A DNA stretch of 64,000 nucleotides from assembly GCA_033439255.1 (NCBI GenBank), contig CM065883.1, positions 1,116,001-1,180,000 of the forward strand. Reading direction: 5' to 3'. Source of the stretch: Hericium rajendrae. Lineage: Eukaryota > Basidiomycota > Agaricomycetes > Russulales > Hericiaceae. The notes under the pieces were generated by a model. It made no database searches. It worked only from the letters and a program-made list of their open reading frames with translations, and was not told the DNA's origin. The number at the start of each line of letters is the position of its first letter. The stretch's first letter is position 1. Of the stretch, positions 1 to 10,509 are shown piece after piece. Made by a program: the position numbers and the translations under genes.

Positions 1-530
1 GCATATATTGCTTGATGCCTCCTATAAGTTCTTGGGCGGCCAGCTTGCCACCAGTTTCGCCTTGCTTTATGAAAGGCAAGGCAAAAATCTTTCTAGTCCC
101 ATCGATAACCAAAAGGACGAGATTCTTCGGAGCGGCATGGATCAGAGTGACGATACGGATGTCGAGATCTCAAGCCTACATTCTCGAGGACAGAGCCATT
201 CTGTCTCCCCAATCCCATGAGTTGTTCCTCGCGTAGTTTGTTCTCGCGCTCAGCGGCGCTCCGAGTATCGGAGTGAGCTCGCTTCCACACATCGAGCTCG
301 ACTTCGAGCTCTTTGACTTTAGCTGCCAGAGCGGCATTTTCGCCGATGGTCACTTCCGCGAGCTCTATGGCACAATAGTCAGCACTTTCAACTTGGAGGG
401 AGTGAAGCGATGCTTGCCTTGCACCTTGGCTAAGGCGTCGTTCCTGGGCCACATCATGAAATGGGGAATTGGGTAGAAGCCAGCGAGTGTGAGCTTACCA
501 TTCGTACTGTTTAGCTCTCGTAGAATCCAT
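1..530 (-). CDS. CCCH zinc-finger/DUF7923-type protein, 5' part (partial)
   Basis: The gene runs off the left edge. I reconstruct four exons on the minus strand: 499-530, 418-443, 180-364 and 1-124. The ATG is at 530. Introns are 444-498, 365-417 (a GC-AG intron) and 125-179. The spliced protein opens with MDSTRAKQYEWNDALAKVQE, continues as a coiled coil (residues about 20-75), then enters a domain starting NLVLLVIDGTRKIF with a downstream GGKLAAQELIGGIKQY segment. That order, a short helix, a coiled coil and a nuclease-like VxDGxxxIF domain, is how I remember fungal DUF7923 proteins, which usually end in CCCH zinc fingers; the fingers would lie beyond this window. The family call is from memory. 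The exon structure is supported by reading-frame continuity and a CTGAC branch point in the GC-AG intron. Confidence 0.7.
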
Positions 531-1561
531 AAGCGGCGATTTACTATGAAAACTAGTTACCGAACTGCGTGAAAGGGCTAGCTTTAAGTACTGTCCCAAC
601 GCGCAGCAATGCAACAACCTGTCCGAGCTGTCCTAGGGCGTCAATCGCACCGCAGGGCAACGCACGGTGATGTGCTGAAGGGTTCTATATACAGATACGT
701 GGAAACTATTCGATTCCGAAGGAACGTGGATAGGCGCGGAACGACCCCGAGGACAAGGCTGCCGCATGCACTGCAGAATATCAGGACGGCTTCTTTGACA
801 TCCAGGATGGAGTATGTGCCTCGTTGGAAACAGCGGGAGAACTCCGGATGTAGACGCCCATATGTATCGACGGCGCGTGATTAATAACGATGTCCGAGGC
901 CGTAGTCTGGCGATAAGTAGGTTCTAGCTTTCAAGAACGTTCGTAGTGCACTGCTCAGCGTTGAATGTCGAGTTATTGAAGTTTCAGGTGAGGCGTGAGA
1001 CGTGAGACGAGGCACGGGGGAGGCTATGAGTCCAAAACGATCTATCAGTTCCGGCACTGCATCAATGTCGAAGTCCAGCAAGCCTACATTCGCCTCTCAA
1101 AGAAGTCTGATGATCGACGTCTTCACAACATGAGAGCTCTGAGGATTAAGAATGATCGGACAGCTTTGCATCCGCCCACTGCCGTACGTACCGCCTTGGC
1201 GACTGATGCCAGGATGTACAAAGCTGGGGGTCGATACGTACAGGGTTCGTGCCAGCATGAAACGTACTGACCGGGGGAACATCCGCAGAGGAAAATATCG
1301 TCCTTGAAGCGAGTAAAACCTTTCATTTCCAGAAACAGCCTTGTTGCTCGAAAACAAAGGCAGCAACTCCTTGCGCCTCTAATTGACAGGATGATCCATG
1401 GCGCCTTTTCCAGTGAGATACAGAACCGCGGCACCGCGCAGATGGAGATACTCTGGACAGTGCGCGTCCACCGTTGCTAGTTTCCAAAATCTGGGAATGG
1501 CAGTCCCTGTGGAAACATCTATAACAGACACAAGAACAATAAAACGCGGCCTACGCACGGA
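531..1561. other. Intergenic region, no gene recognised
   Basis: This is the shared upstream region between the left-edge gene (minus) and CDT1 (plus). It holds only short overlapping ORFs on both strands (for example 995-1270 and 1097-1366) with no recognisable domain. I see no tRNA, repeat or transposon here. Confidence 0.5.
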
Positions 1562-1610
1562 ATGCTAGTGCACCATGAAGTCGAACTCAACGCCGCGTCC
1601 AGGAGCAAAA

Positions 1611-1665
1611 AGGCGCGTGGGCGTGAGAACATCACGTGTAGCGCGTATCCGCGCGTCGCGTCTTA
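1611..1665 (+). promoter_or_regulatory. Cluster of GCGCGT-type motifs and a CACGTG box upstream of CDT1
   Basis: Within about 55 bp there are GCGCGT hexamers at 1613, 1641 and 1651, a CGCGTC just after the last, and a CACGTG box at about 1634. They lie 105-160 bp upstream of the CDT1 ATG. GCGCGT-rich elements resemble MCB/E2F-like G1/S promoter sites. CDT1 is a G1/S-regulated gene in many eukaryotes. The regulatory role is inferred. Confidence 0.35.
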
Positions 1666-1771
1666 CTCGAACCGCGACTTCATCATCACAACCATTTCCT
1701 CATCGTCTTCCCTTCCGAGACGACGATTTCTTCTTCTCTTTAACTGTTGCTACTTGTTATATCTGTACAAA

Positions 1772-3640
1772 ATGTCCGATCTGTACACTGCTTTACGAGT
1801 ATCACCAAGGAAGAAGCGTTGTCTCTCTGATGACGAGGACGATTTCACAGTAACGCCCAAACGACTTCGAACTGCGTGCGTCGTCTCAGACATATCTCAC
1901 TTGCCTCTACTAATGCTTCTGCTGCAGGCCACATTCCACACACAAATCTGCTTTCAAACATCAGTCTATTGTTGATGAAGGAACACTTCCCGCTCATCTT
2001 GCTCGCCTCTACCAGATCCAAACTGCTCTTCAGCATTCGCTCTCACATGCCCTCGCTACGTGCGCCGTATCTCCATCGTCTGATACAGGCATCGTGCGCA
2101 GCGTTGTCAACCTGCACGGCTTGAACACGCAGTCTGGGCTCAGGACCAAGTTTGACATCGACGACCTGAGGAGGCTGTGCTGGCTCTGGGAATGGGACGG
2201 CAAAGATATCCCTTCCATTGCAAGCTCGAGCAAGACAGCAGAGGATGAGAATCCCTTCTTAGAGGAAGAAGAGACTCCCTCCAAGCCGAAAGACTGGACA
2301 CGCGGGTCCATGGGTTTCATCGTTAGCCCGGCCACTCATTTTTCCAAGTTTGCGGGATCTCGTATCCCCACCTATGGTATCGGGATCGAGGTCGAAATCG
2401 ATCTCGATAAAGACATGGGGAGTGGCATGGCTGCCGTTGCTCGTTGGACGGCCGCTAGCGAGGCCCGCCGGAAAGAAGTTCTCACCAGACTACACCGCTG
2501 GGCGGAGGTCAGTACCACATTCGTCGTCAAAAGTGCTGTAATTTACCATATGCGACAGCTTCACGCAACCTTGAAACCCATTCCGAATATCCCAATGGCC
2601 GATCTACCACAACTGATCACCCCAGCGAAACCCTCTACATTGACGCGCCTGCTGGCATCGTCCTCTCCCAAATCTGCTTCATCTGCAACCATCTTAGCGA
2701 CACCACCCTCTCCTAGCTCATCCAGAAAATCGATGAGATCTCCGTCCAAATCACCCACTAAATCACCTGCCAAGAGATTCTCTGCGTCCCAGGACTTCGT
2801 GACCCCCTTCCCTATCACACCAGCGTCCAAATCCCTCTTTCCACAAACTCCTTCCCGACATGCACGGGGCGAGATTAACACTGGCCTTCTCACGCCGCAG
2901 ACCCCTTCCCTCTCGCCCACCTCTTCACCGTCCCGATCAGAGTCCATTGGCTCGCTGCCCTCGACGCCCGTTCACCAGCGCGGACCTAATGCAGCGACAA
3001 TGCCCCAGACACCCACAAGCTCACGGCGCCAGGCACTGTATGATCGAATCCGGCAGAAAGCCGTGACAAACACGCCCACGAAGGTTCGGAAGCTCGACCT
3101 CCCCGGCAGCAGCAAGCTCAGCAGGGATCAGCTTCTCAAGCTGAGCCAGGAGGAAATGCGGCGGCGGGTCCTCTTGGGACGCCTCGGGGGCGTGGCCGAG
3201 AGTATATGGATGTAAGGGCCCTCGTGCGTTCCGGGATAGCTGCATGCTAACGATCCGCCCACAGGCTGTTCTCCGCACCCACTGGTGCGACGGCCACCCC
3301 CACCACGCGGAAGCGTCGTGCCCTCCCCGTGTCCGAAGTCACTGCGGCGGTGGTCAAGTCTTCTCCCGTGCCCATATCGACTGCGGAGGCGCAGCAGTCC
3401 CTGAACCTCCTCACCTCCCTTTGCCCGTTCTTTCTCAAGCCGCTACAGATCGGCACGGACGAGTGGCTGGAGATGCCGGCGCCTAAGCTGGACGTTCCGC
3501 CCAGTCCTGGCTCCAGCCGCAGCAGAGACGACAGCGCAGAAGAGATTGCCAATCGGACTCCTCGAAAGGTGAAGAGGGAAGGCGGAGGCCTCAGGGAAGT
3601 TCGAGAGCGCATCCGCCAGGAGCTGGACATGCAGGACTAG
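1772..3640 (+). CDS. CDT1: DNA replication licensing factor Cdt1
   Basis: Three exons: 1772-1875, 1928-3211 and 3265-3640, with introns of 52 and 53 nt. The spliced length is 1764 nt, an exact multiple of three, giving 587 aa. Cdt1 loads the MCM2-7 helicase onto ORC/Cdc6-marked origins in the nucleus. The N-terminus is basic (RVSPRKKRCLSDDEDD). The middle winged-helix, geminin-binding type region begins around LPAHLARLYQIQTALQHSL and continues through VNLHGLNTQ and DIDDLRRLCWLWEW. A long Ser/Pro-rich linker with many SP/TP sites follows, suggesting CDK control. The C-terminal helical region (SRDQLLKLSQEEMRRRVLL, then FSAPTG and SLNLLTSLCPFFLKPLQIG) matches the MCM-binding winged helix. The gene is convergent with the next genes. 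Confidence 0.9.
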
Positions 3641-3912
3641 GCGCCATGACGATTTATCTGCGATTTATGCTGCTAGGTGCCCCGATTTCCCTAACATTTT
3701 TTTTGCTCGATTTGCGATACCTGTCTTCGATTTACCCACACTGCGAAATTTATGATTGTGATGACCCATATCGAATGCTACGATGACAGTCTTAGGTCTT
3801 TGGATGTGGTATCTCGTATAAAATTATGGATTACTACCATTCGGTCCCAAGAACTCCTCCCAAATCGCGCCCATATGCAATATGGCAGCAATATGCCCCC
3901 TTTTGAGGGTCT

Positions 3913-4278
3913 TCACCTCGCGCTTCTAAACTCGTTGGCAAGCCACTGAGCCATGAAGCTATCAGCTCGCTCGTCCACATCCGAAGTCACAGCGAGCACA
4001 GGCTTCCCCGCATGCTCCTCGTCGAGCTTCCCCGGGGACACACCCCAATCCGAATGCATGATGTCCACGACGTCGAGAAACCAGGTCCACGAGCGCACGA
4101 CGCTGCGCATGCAGTTCTCCGCCATCTCGCGCTGCAACTGGCCCATAAATAGACCATGAAGATAGAGGACAACGACAGAACTCGTCCAAGCATACGCGCA
4201 GTCATAACTGCGCCGCAGCAACTTCGAACTTAGACACGCCATCTCACGGGTCGCGCTTCGTCGAGGGCCCAACAGCAT
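3913..4278 (-). CDS. Unrecognised 121-aa ORF
   Basis: A single open frame with an ATG at 4278 lies between the convergent 3' ends of CDT1 and the oxidoreductase gene, about 140 bp downstream of the latter and on the same strand. The protein is of mixed composition (for example SSVVVLYLHGLFMGQ, then ENCMRSVVRSWTWFLDVV), with no domain I can name. It could be a real small gene, an extra exon of a longer transcript, or chance. I prefer to flag it. Confidence 0.3.
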   Translation of the reverse strand: MLLGPRRSATREMACLSSKLLRRSYDCAYAWTSSVVVLYLHGLFMGQLQREMAENCMRSVVRSWTWFLDVVDIMHSDWGVSPGKLDEEHAGKPVLAVTSDVDERADSFMAQWLANEFRSAR

Positions 4279-4418
4279 CCAGTGAAGATTGTCCTAGATC
4301 AGATGACGTGGACCAACTGCGAAAGACGGTTCTTTGAATATGCACGCCGATGTCCAAGGACACGAGAAATGATAGCTGACACAAGGCTCCGAAAGTAGCA
4401 GATATTTTAGAACCCAGA

Positions 4419-6032
4419 TTAGTTGGCAGCTGATGAGTACTCTTGCCTGACCTTTCGCTCGAACTCCTCGCAGTCCACGACCACGCCTTGCCGTCGACTA
4501 CGCTCCGCAGCGAACACGGTGAGATGGCTCTTGAGTACGTCCGTCACGTCCGTGCCTAGCACGTCTTGCCGACCCGTCTTAACAGCCTCAACGAATGTCC
4601 TGATCAACCCCGCGTCGCCTCCGCCGTGACCGCCACCCTCGTCCTTCGGCGTGTGGAGGATCTGCTTTCCGGTCCGGAAGTCCGTCACGGTGAAGGTCTT
4701 CATGTCACCGACGATCTCGCCGTTCGTGAAATGCAGCCGGGTCTGACGATCACAGATCAGCGACGTGAACGCGACCATCGTGAATGACGCGGTCGCGCCG
4801 GACGAATATTGGATATTCACAACCTGTAAAAACGATAGTTTAGGATTAAAGTGTGCGGATCAACATCGATGACGCGTACTTGATTGTCGCAAACGTCATT
4901 GTCATGTTCATAGACACATCGACCGTATGGACCGATACGCAGAGCCTCGCCGACATTTTCGATATCAGGAATACCATCAACTATGGTAGACACAGGCCAA
5001 CGTTTATTCCCAGCAGCAACTTTGTCCATGTATACTACGCAGGGTAAGAGTGAGTGTGCGAAGCAAGCGATTATAACCACTGTGCATACTTCTTTTGGCA
5101 CTGTACGGGCAGTCCTTCTCCGCAGCGCAGTCGAAGCACCGCGTTGCATCGCCAGCAGCGGCTGGTTTCTCCGACGTCTTGAAGTGCTGAAGTCCTCCAA
5201 AAGAAGATACACGTGAGGGCGTAGCAGGTGAGAGCCAATGGCACAAGAGATCGATGTCGCTGTGATGTCGACACCGGTCAATATACATGAATCAGGGTAG
5301 ACGAGGCCCGTTCTTACTGGCAGCTCTTCGTCATCAACGAAAAACAACTGTCTTCTTCACGAGACCAAGATCCGCGCACGTACGAGTGAGCAAAGTGATA
5401 GTGGCCGACTGGCTCGACATGCACAGCGTTTACAAGCTGTCCAAGTTTGCCCGAGCGAACAATTTCGGTGATGGCCTGCGTGTAAGGCGAATACCGCAGA
5501 ACTAGTGATCTCAGCCCAACCATCGTCGAAGGAGAAAATATTGGCTCACCGTGCCCCATACCGAAGATGACGCCGGCTTTCTTGACGGCGTCTTCCATTC
5601 GGATGCAATGCTCGATATCGGTAGCCATGGGCTTCTCGCAAAGAATATGGTATCCCTGTGCCGCAAACGCCTCGACAAGCTCAGCGTGCATCCGATCCTG
5701 GACTGCTATCACGACAGCATCCGCGAGATGTTTGCCCACAGTCTTGATGGTGTCTGCGGATGCCTGGTGGAAATCCGTCCAGGTATCGAACATGAGGCTC
5801 TGGTCGACATGGTACGTGTCGACCATACGTTGCCTCGTCTTGGGCCGCGGCTCCACAACGGCGACGACCTTACATTTGGTTGGCTCGAGAAGTGCGTATT
5901 CTGCATATCCCTACGTCATGCATGAGACGGTGAGTTTAAAGAATGTGCGAGCGACATCACCTTGCCTCTCTGCCCACACCCGATGATAGCTAAGGTGACA
6001 GGCTCGTTAAATTGCTTCATCTCGAGACCCAT
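4419..6032 (-). CDS. Gfo/Idh/MocA family NAD(P)-dependent oxidoreductase
   Basis: Six exons, from the ATG at 6032: 5961-6032, 5550-5910, 5318-5501, 5090-5259, 4880-5034 and 4419-4823. They total 1347 nt in frame (448 aa). The N-terminal Rossmann fold starts with VTLAIIGCGQRGKGYAEYAL. The family signature CEKPMATDIEHC follows, with the conserved EKP lysine. The C-terminal alpha/beta domain includes HYHFAHSYVRGSW, SLMTKSCHDIDLLCHWLS and a cysteine cluster, CFDCAAEKDCPYSAK. Members oxidise or reduce sugars, inositols or dihydrodiols using NAD(P). The substrate cannot be read from sequence. The Cys cluster resembles a subgroup that I know mainly from bacteria and some fungi. Cytosolic; no signal peptide is seen. 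Confidence 0.85.
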
Positions 6033-6419
6033 AATGGCAGAGTTGGATTGAACGGGTTATGATAGGGACTTTTCCATGAAGCCGGATTATATAGGATGGC
6101 ACTTAGAAACGGGCGTCCTTCGTGCATCTGGAATGCGAGTCATGCGCCTCGTTGTGTGCTGCATACTATCTAGGGATCAACGAGGTTAATTCAAGCTGTA
6201 TATCGAAGTCGTACCTAGACCTGGTGACACTGATAGTGAGAATCGGGCACAGATGATTGGTGGACTGGGAGGAAGACGATAAGTACGAGGACGCGCCGGG
6301 CCAGGCCTCCGAGCCTGCATGCCGCGCTTGATTCCGCGTCTCATCAACGCCCTCAAGTCGCCCTCCCCAGCTTCAAAACATTCTACTCGCCCTATCAACC
6401 GTCCATCGTCGCGTAGAAA
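6033..6419. other. Divergent intergenic region
   Basis: This lies between the oxidoreductase gene (minus) and the gene starting at 6420 (plus). It holds only short overlapping ORFs. One open frame from 6319 overlaps the start of the next gene in another frame and looks like chance. Confidence 0.4.
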
Positions 6420-7790
6420 ATGTCTTGCCCATCCTGTCCCACCAGCGCCAGACTACTCTGGCGCGAACCGCTCGCAGTCCTTGCTACTCGACGAAGTCAA
6501 TCCTGTCATTCATGCAAAGGCATATGTCAGGCACAAGACTTTGCCCCTCGCCCTCGCATTGACGTCCGTGGGGATCGATGGAAAACACGCGATAGCGATT
6601 TACCAGTTCCAGAGAACAAGCCACGCGCGATGACCGGAGAGGAGAAGCAATGGTGGACAAATCCTTACTGTATGTCGGGTTCATGACGGCGTTGTATGCA
6701 TGCTTTAACACCATTTTTCTTCAAGTGCGGATGTTATCCAGCCCCTTGCGTAGATGCATTGTTACACGGAGATATCTGCCTTCAGGTCAGTCAACCGTTC
6801 TTTGACGGTTTAGGTTTACGCGCTGACACCTCTTCAGACTTCCTCGTTCGTCTGTCACCTCGCAGGCTGACGTCGCCGCGCGTGAGCGCCAAACGAGAGA
6901 CCTATGTCCTTCTCCCCGACGGCCTCGAGCATCCCAAGTTCAAGAATCGACACAGTCATCAAGGTTGGTATGTCCTTTGTCGCAAAGCCGTCCTGGCTGA
7001 AATGACCCAACGAGGTATGTATCTGGATTCTCCCCGGTATGTGGAATTTAATGGTTCCCTAGGTTCTCACCATCGCATTGGCCCCAAATTGGTCGTACCA
7101 TCATCATTGGAGCAATACATAGGCCATTTACTGCGCCTGCGGGTGCTGCAGGAGCTTGAGCTCCTGGCAGCCCAGCTGAGGTTTCGCCGTCGAGGCCTTG
7201 ACGAAGCCCCCGCGCTTCGAAGACTCACGCGAGCGGAATTCGCTGCTATCCGAGAGAGCAACATAATCCCCTTCGACGACGCGCTCGCCGTGCTAGTCGT
7301 TCCCCCACCGAACAGAAATCCGCTCACAAAAGCGCGGCCTATATCCCACGCATCGCTCTTCCTGCATCAGACTCAGACACTCCCATTACGTCCGATCGAC
7401 TTCCACCCCCGTTATCTTTATTATACCCAGCCGGTCCAACGGACGACTATCGAGATCTGCCAGATATCGTATCAACGGAAAATACCCCTTTATAATGGCA
7501 TCGCTCTATTCCCCACCCCCTCGCAACGCGCTGCTCTCCATGAACGGCTTTGCAGGATTCTCAAGATTGAATGGCAGACGCGCCCAAAGTCGTCGCTGCA
7601 TAACGGAAACCTTCGGCTTCTGCAGGAGCAAACGTTGAGCAAGGCCAGCCATGCATTTCTGCTTCGCGCTAATGGGAATACGCTCAGGAGAGCGGACGTC
7701 GCCCCGCTCGCGATTGCTCTTTGGAGATTACGGATGTGGGAGGGGAGCTCATGGGAGCAGCAAAGTGGGACATGGGCATCCATAATCTGA
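6420..7790 (+). CDS. Conserved hypothetical protein, possibly mitochondrial
   Basis: Four exons: 6420-6669, 6726-6785, 6838-7014 and 7063-7790. The N-terminus is rich in Arg/Ser and lacks acids (MSCPSCPTSARLLWREPLAV), like a mitochondrial presequence. The core reads NPYLRMLSSPLRRCIVTRRY, DFLVRLSPRRL, then YVLLPDGLEHPKFKNR and LRLRVLQELELLAAQLR. I recall similar uncharacterised basidiomycete proteins but no named family. In the last exon the conserved-looking frame appears to switch at two places: after the AAAA run at 7328-7331 a different frame reads LLYPAGPTDDYRDLPDIVS, and near 7479-7488 it returns to give PLYNGIALF through to LAIALWRLRMWEG. The annotated frame is nevertheless open to 7790. 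Sequencing indels are the simplest explanation. Confidence 0.65.
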
Positions 7791-8007
7791 TACTTACAAG
7801 CAACATAGTATCCTTGGTAGTACTTGCCATCGCACTCCACACACCAGCATTATCACAATAAATAGACACAACATAACACATTTTTGAGAGCAATGTGACA
7901 GATATACAAAACCAACGTGTGTCCAGCTCATCGATTGAGCCCAAAGCCCCTGGACCGCCCCGCGCCGCCGACATTCGAGGTTCCGCCCACGCTCAGCCCC
8001 GCCTCCT

Positions 8008-10188
8008 TCACCTTTTCTCGACCTCTTGCACCTTACCCTCTAGCTCACGGGACGCGCCGTCGATCCACTGCAAGCTCTCCAGGTGACTGCTTAGGACCTG
8101 CGCGATCTGTGCCATCGGGTCTTCCGAGATGTCGGCCGGCGTCAGTGACAGCTGGTTTACCGAGTCGACGAGCTGCGTCAGGGACGACGAGAGATCATCC
8201 AGGTGGCAGTGCAGCTCCGTCGCAAGCGTGAGGCTGTCGAGCGGGTGTCAAAGAATATCTAAAGAATGTCGAAGCAGGACTTACTTTTTGTCGCGCTCGC
8301 TGTCAGCGGGGCCGGTGTCGAGGCTCCGCAGACTGCCGCCTTGGCCGCCTAGGATTTCGTCCATCTGCTTCTCATAGACCTCCAGGGTGGCACCAAGTTC
8401 CCGCTGTTGCTGCTCGATGTGTTCAAGGACTGGTCGATGTCGTTTTGCTCGCGCTCGGCGGCGAGAACGTGGCTGTACAGCGCCGCGATCTGGTTGGATA
8501 TTCAGCATCGCAACGAGAGCGCGACGAGCATCGACGGCTTACATTGTTGCCATTGTCAATTAGCGCACGGTCCCAGACGGAGACTTCCGCCGCGAATTTG
8601 GCGAACTCGCGGACATGGTGCTCGAGGTCTGTGGACCACCGGTTGACGATTTCTTCTATGCTCTTGCCCCGGAGCATGGACGGCGGAGGGACGGAGATCG
8701 CGCCCAAACCAGCTGACGTGCATAAGACGAGTTAAGAGACGGTGTACTTGTCCTTAGACGTGACTTACCTGATGGAGCCCCAGTAGCTGGCGTTTCGGCA
8801 GGCTTGCCCAGGGGCGGTGCACCACCCAGAGAGAAAGCAGGTGCTGAGAAAGAAAAATAAGTAAAGATGCCATATCTGGCAGCAAATACACAAAATCCAC
8901 ATACTGGGTGCTCCATCCTTTTTCTCGCCCGTTGTGGATGGAGTCGTCGTCTCTGCAGGCTTTGGGAGGCTGAAACCAGCGAACGCGGATGGTGCAGGCT
9001 GGCTTATGGCATCCTTCTTCTCTGCCCCGCTCGGTGTTACAGTACCGGGAGTGCCCCCGAGACTGAAAAGGGAAGGTGCAGGTGCTAAAGGGGCGATGAT
9101 AATAAGGAAACTGAGCGACTCCAACATGAAGAGAATTACCAGCTGTGCCATCCTTCTTCTCTTCGGGTTTGACCTTTGTCGGCAGCGGCTCCTCCAAGAG
9201 AAAAGCCGCCGAAAGGGGAGGCCGTACCAGGCGTGCCTGTTGTAGTGCCTGTGGCAGAAGGGGCTTCTGGCTTCTTTCCGAACAGACCGCCTCCGAGGAG
9301 ACCGCCCTGAGATGGTGTTGCAGCCGCGCCATCTGCCGGTTTCAAGCCGCCAAATAGACCGCCTATATAGAAGATCAGCGAGAACTAACGTGCATGTCAA
9401 ATCTGGACGCACCGGTACTCGGGGTTGTGGTTGTGGTTGATGGAGCAGCGCCCCCTGCGGGTGCGGCGAAGACTGCCAAGCATCAATGAGGCTGCATAAG
9501 GAAAGGATGACACGAGCACAACTCACAGCCTGATGTCGCAGGCTTCGCAGCAGCTGCAGTCTGATCTGTAGGCTTCGCCTGACCAAACAAACCACCCCCA
9601 AATAGACCGCCGGAGGTAGCGGCTGGGATAGTTGTGTCCGAGCTACCTGCAATTGGCCCAGCGTTGGCGGCAGGTGCGGTAGTATTGCTTGATGTGCCTC
9701 CGAAAAGCCCTCCACTACCACCACCTCCACCGAATGCAGACAAGCCCCCGGCCGCGGGCGTGGCTGCAGGAGGCGTCGCACCTGATCCACCGGCTCCAAA
9801 GAGTCCTCCTGTTGCAGGCGCACTCGAACCTGCTGTGATGGTACCCTGTTGAGGACGAAGCCAGATGGAAATCACACGACATGCTCACCGGCATTAGAGC
9901 CCCCGCCGAACAGGCCACTTCCTGCAGGTTTTGCTAAAGTAGGTCAGCAAGAGTTATCAGTGTACTTCCACAGCACGAATGCTATAGATTTCACGCACAT
10001 CCTCCGAACATACCACCGCTAAAAGGACTGTTGCTTACGCCACCAGCCGTCCCAGTAGTTTGCCCTGCTCCTGAATTGTTGGTATTCGCGTTTGCGAACA
10101 AGCCTCCGCTGAAAGGGCTGTTTGTGCCACCAGGCGTCCCGGAATTTTGCCCCGTTCCCGAGCTATTCGTATTTCCAAAGGCACTCAT
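8008..10188 (-). CDS. NSP1: Nucleoporin Nsp1 (Nup62 family)
   Basis: The ATG is at 10188 (MSAFGNTNSSGTGQNSGTPG). The N-terminal two thirds are FG-rich, with repeated GGLFG, PFSGG and FSLGG units spread over about eight small exons. The C-terminal NSP1_C coiled-coil domain begins at SVPPPSMLRGKSIEEIVNRW and continues through EHIEQQQRELGATLEVYEKQ and HLDDLSSSLTQLVDSVNQL. Nsp1/Nup62 forms the central channel of the nuclear pore with Nup57 and Nup49. As read, the frame stops at 8008 just after KVQEVEK. One frame over, the sequence continues as VKEAGLSVGG to RSRGFGLNR and stops at 7928. The break sits at an AAAA run (8013-8016 on the plus strand), so the true end is probably 7928. The gene is convergent with the gene ending at 7790. 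Confidence 0.9.
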
Positions 10189-10509
10189 CGTACTGACGCG
10201 TAGGAATTGTCGGCGCCTTGGATGTTGTTGTGTGAGAGGAGATGGTAAAGTACAAACGTCGGCGCGCCTCAGTCACGCGCCTCGGCGCTTCGTCGAAATG
10301 GGTGTGAAGTGGAGTTTGGCGCCCGCACAAGCGCGTCTAAGTATTCTCTGGGCATGATGATCTCGCTTCCATCAACACAGAGACAGCTATGGGAGCTATA
10401 TCTTGACGAGTTTTCCATACACTTCCTCTTGGGCTACCACGACAGCTTTTACTGACCTCAGGTACGGAACTGAGCGAATTTGAACCGCCTTTACTGCGTT
10501 ACTTTTTCT
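10189..10509. other. Divergent upstream region between NSP1 and the WW-like membrane protein
   Basis: Some of this stretch may be 5' exon of the gene on the plus strand: 10395-10470 has an open stretch reading SFPYTSSWATTTAFTDL, but I could not link it to an ATG. Otherwise nothing is recognised. Confidence 0.35.

Noticed and set aside
1097-1434. Overlapping minus-strand ORFs upstream of CDT1
   Set aside because: Short, mutually overlapping, no start context or domain; treated as chance ORFs.
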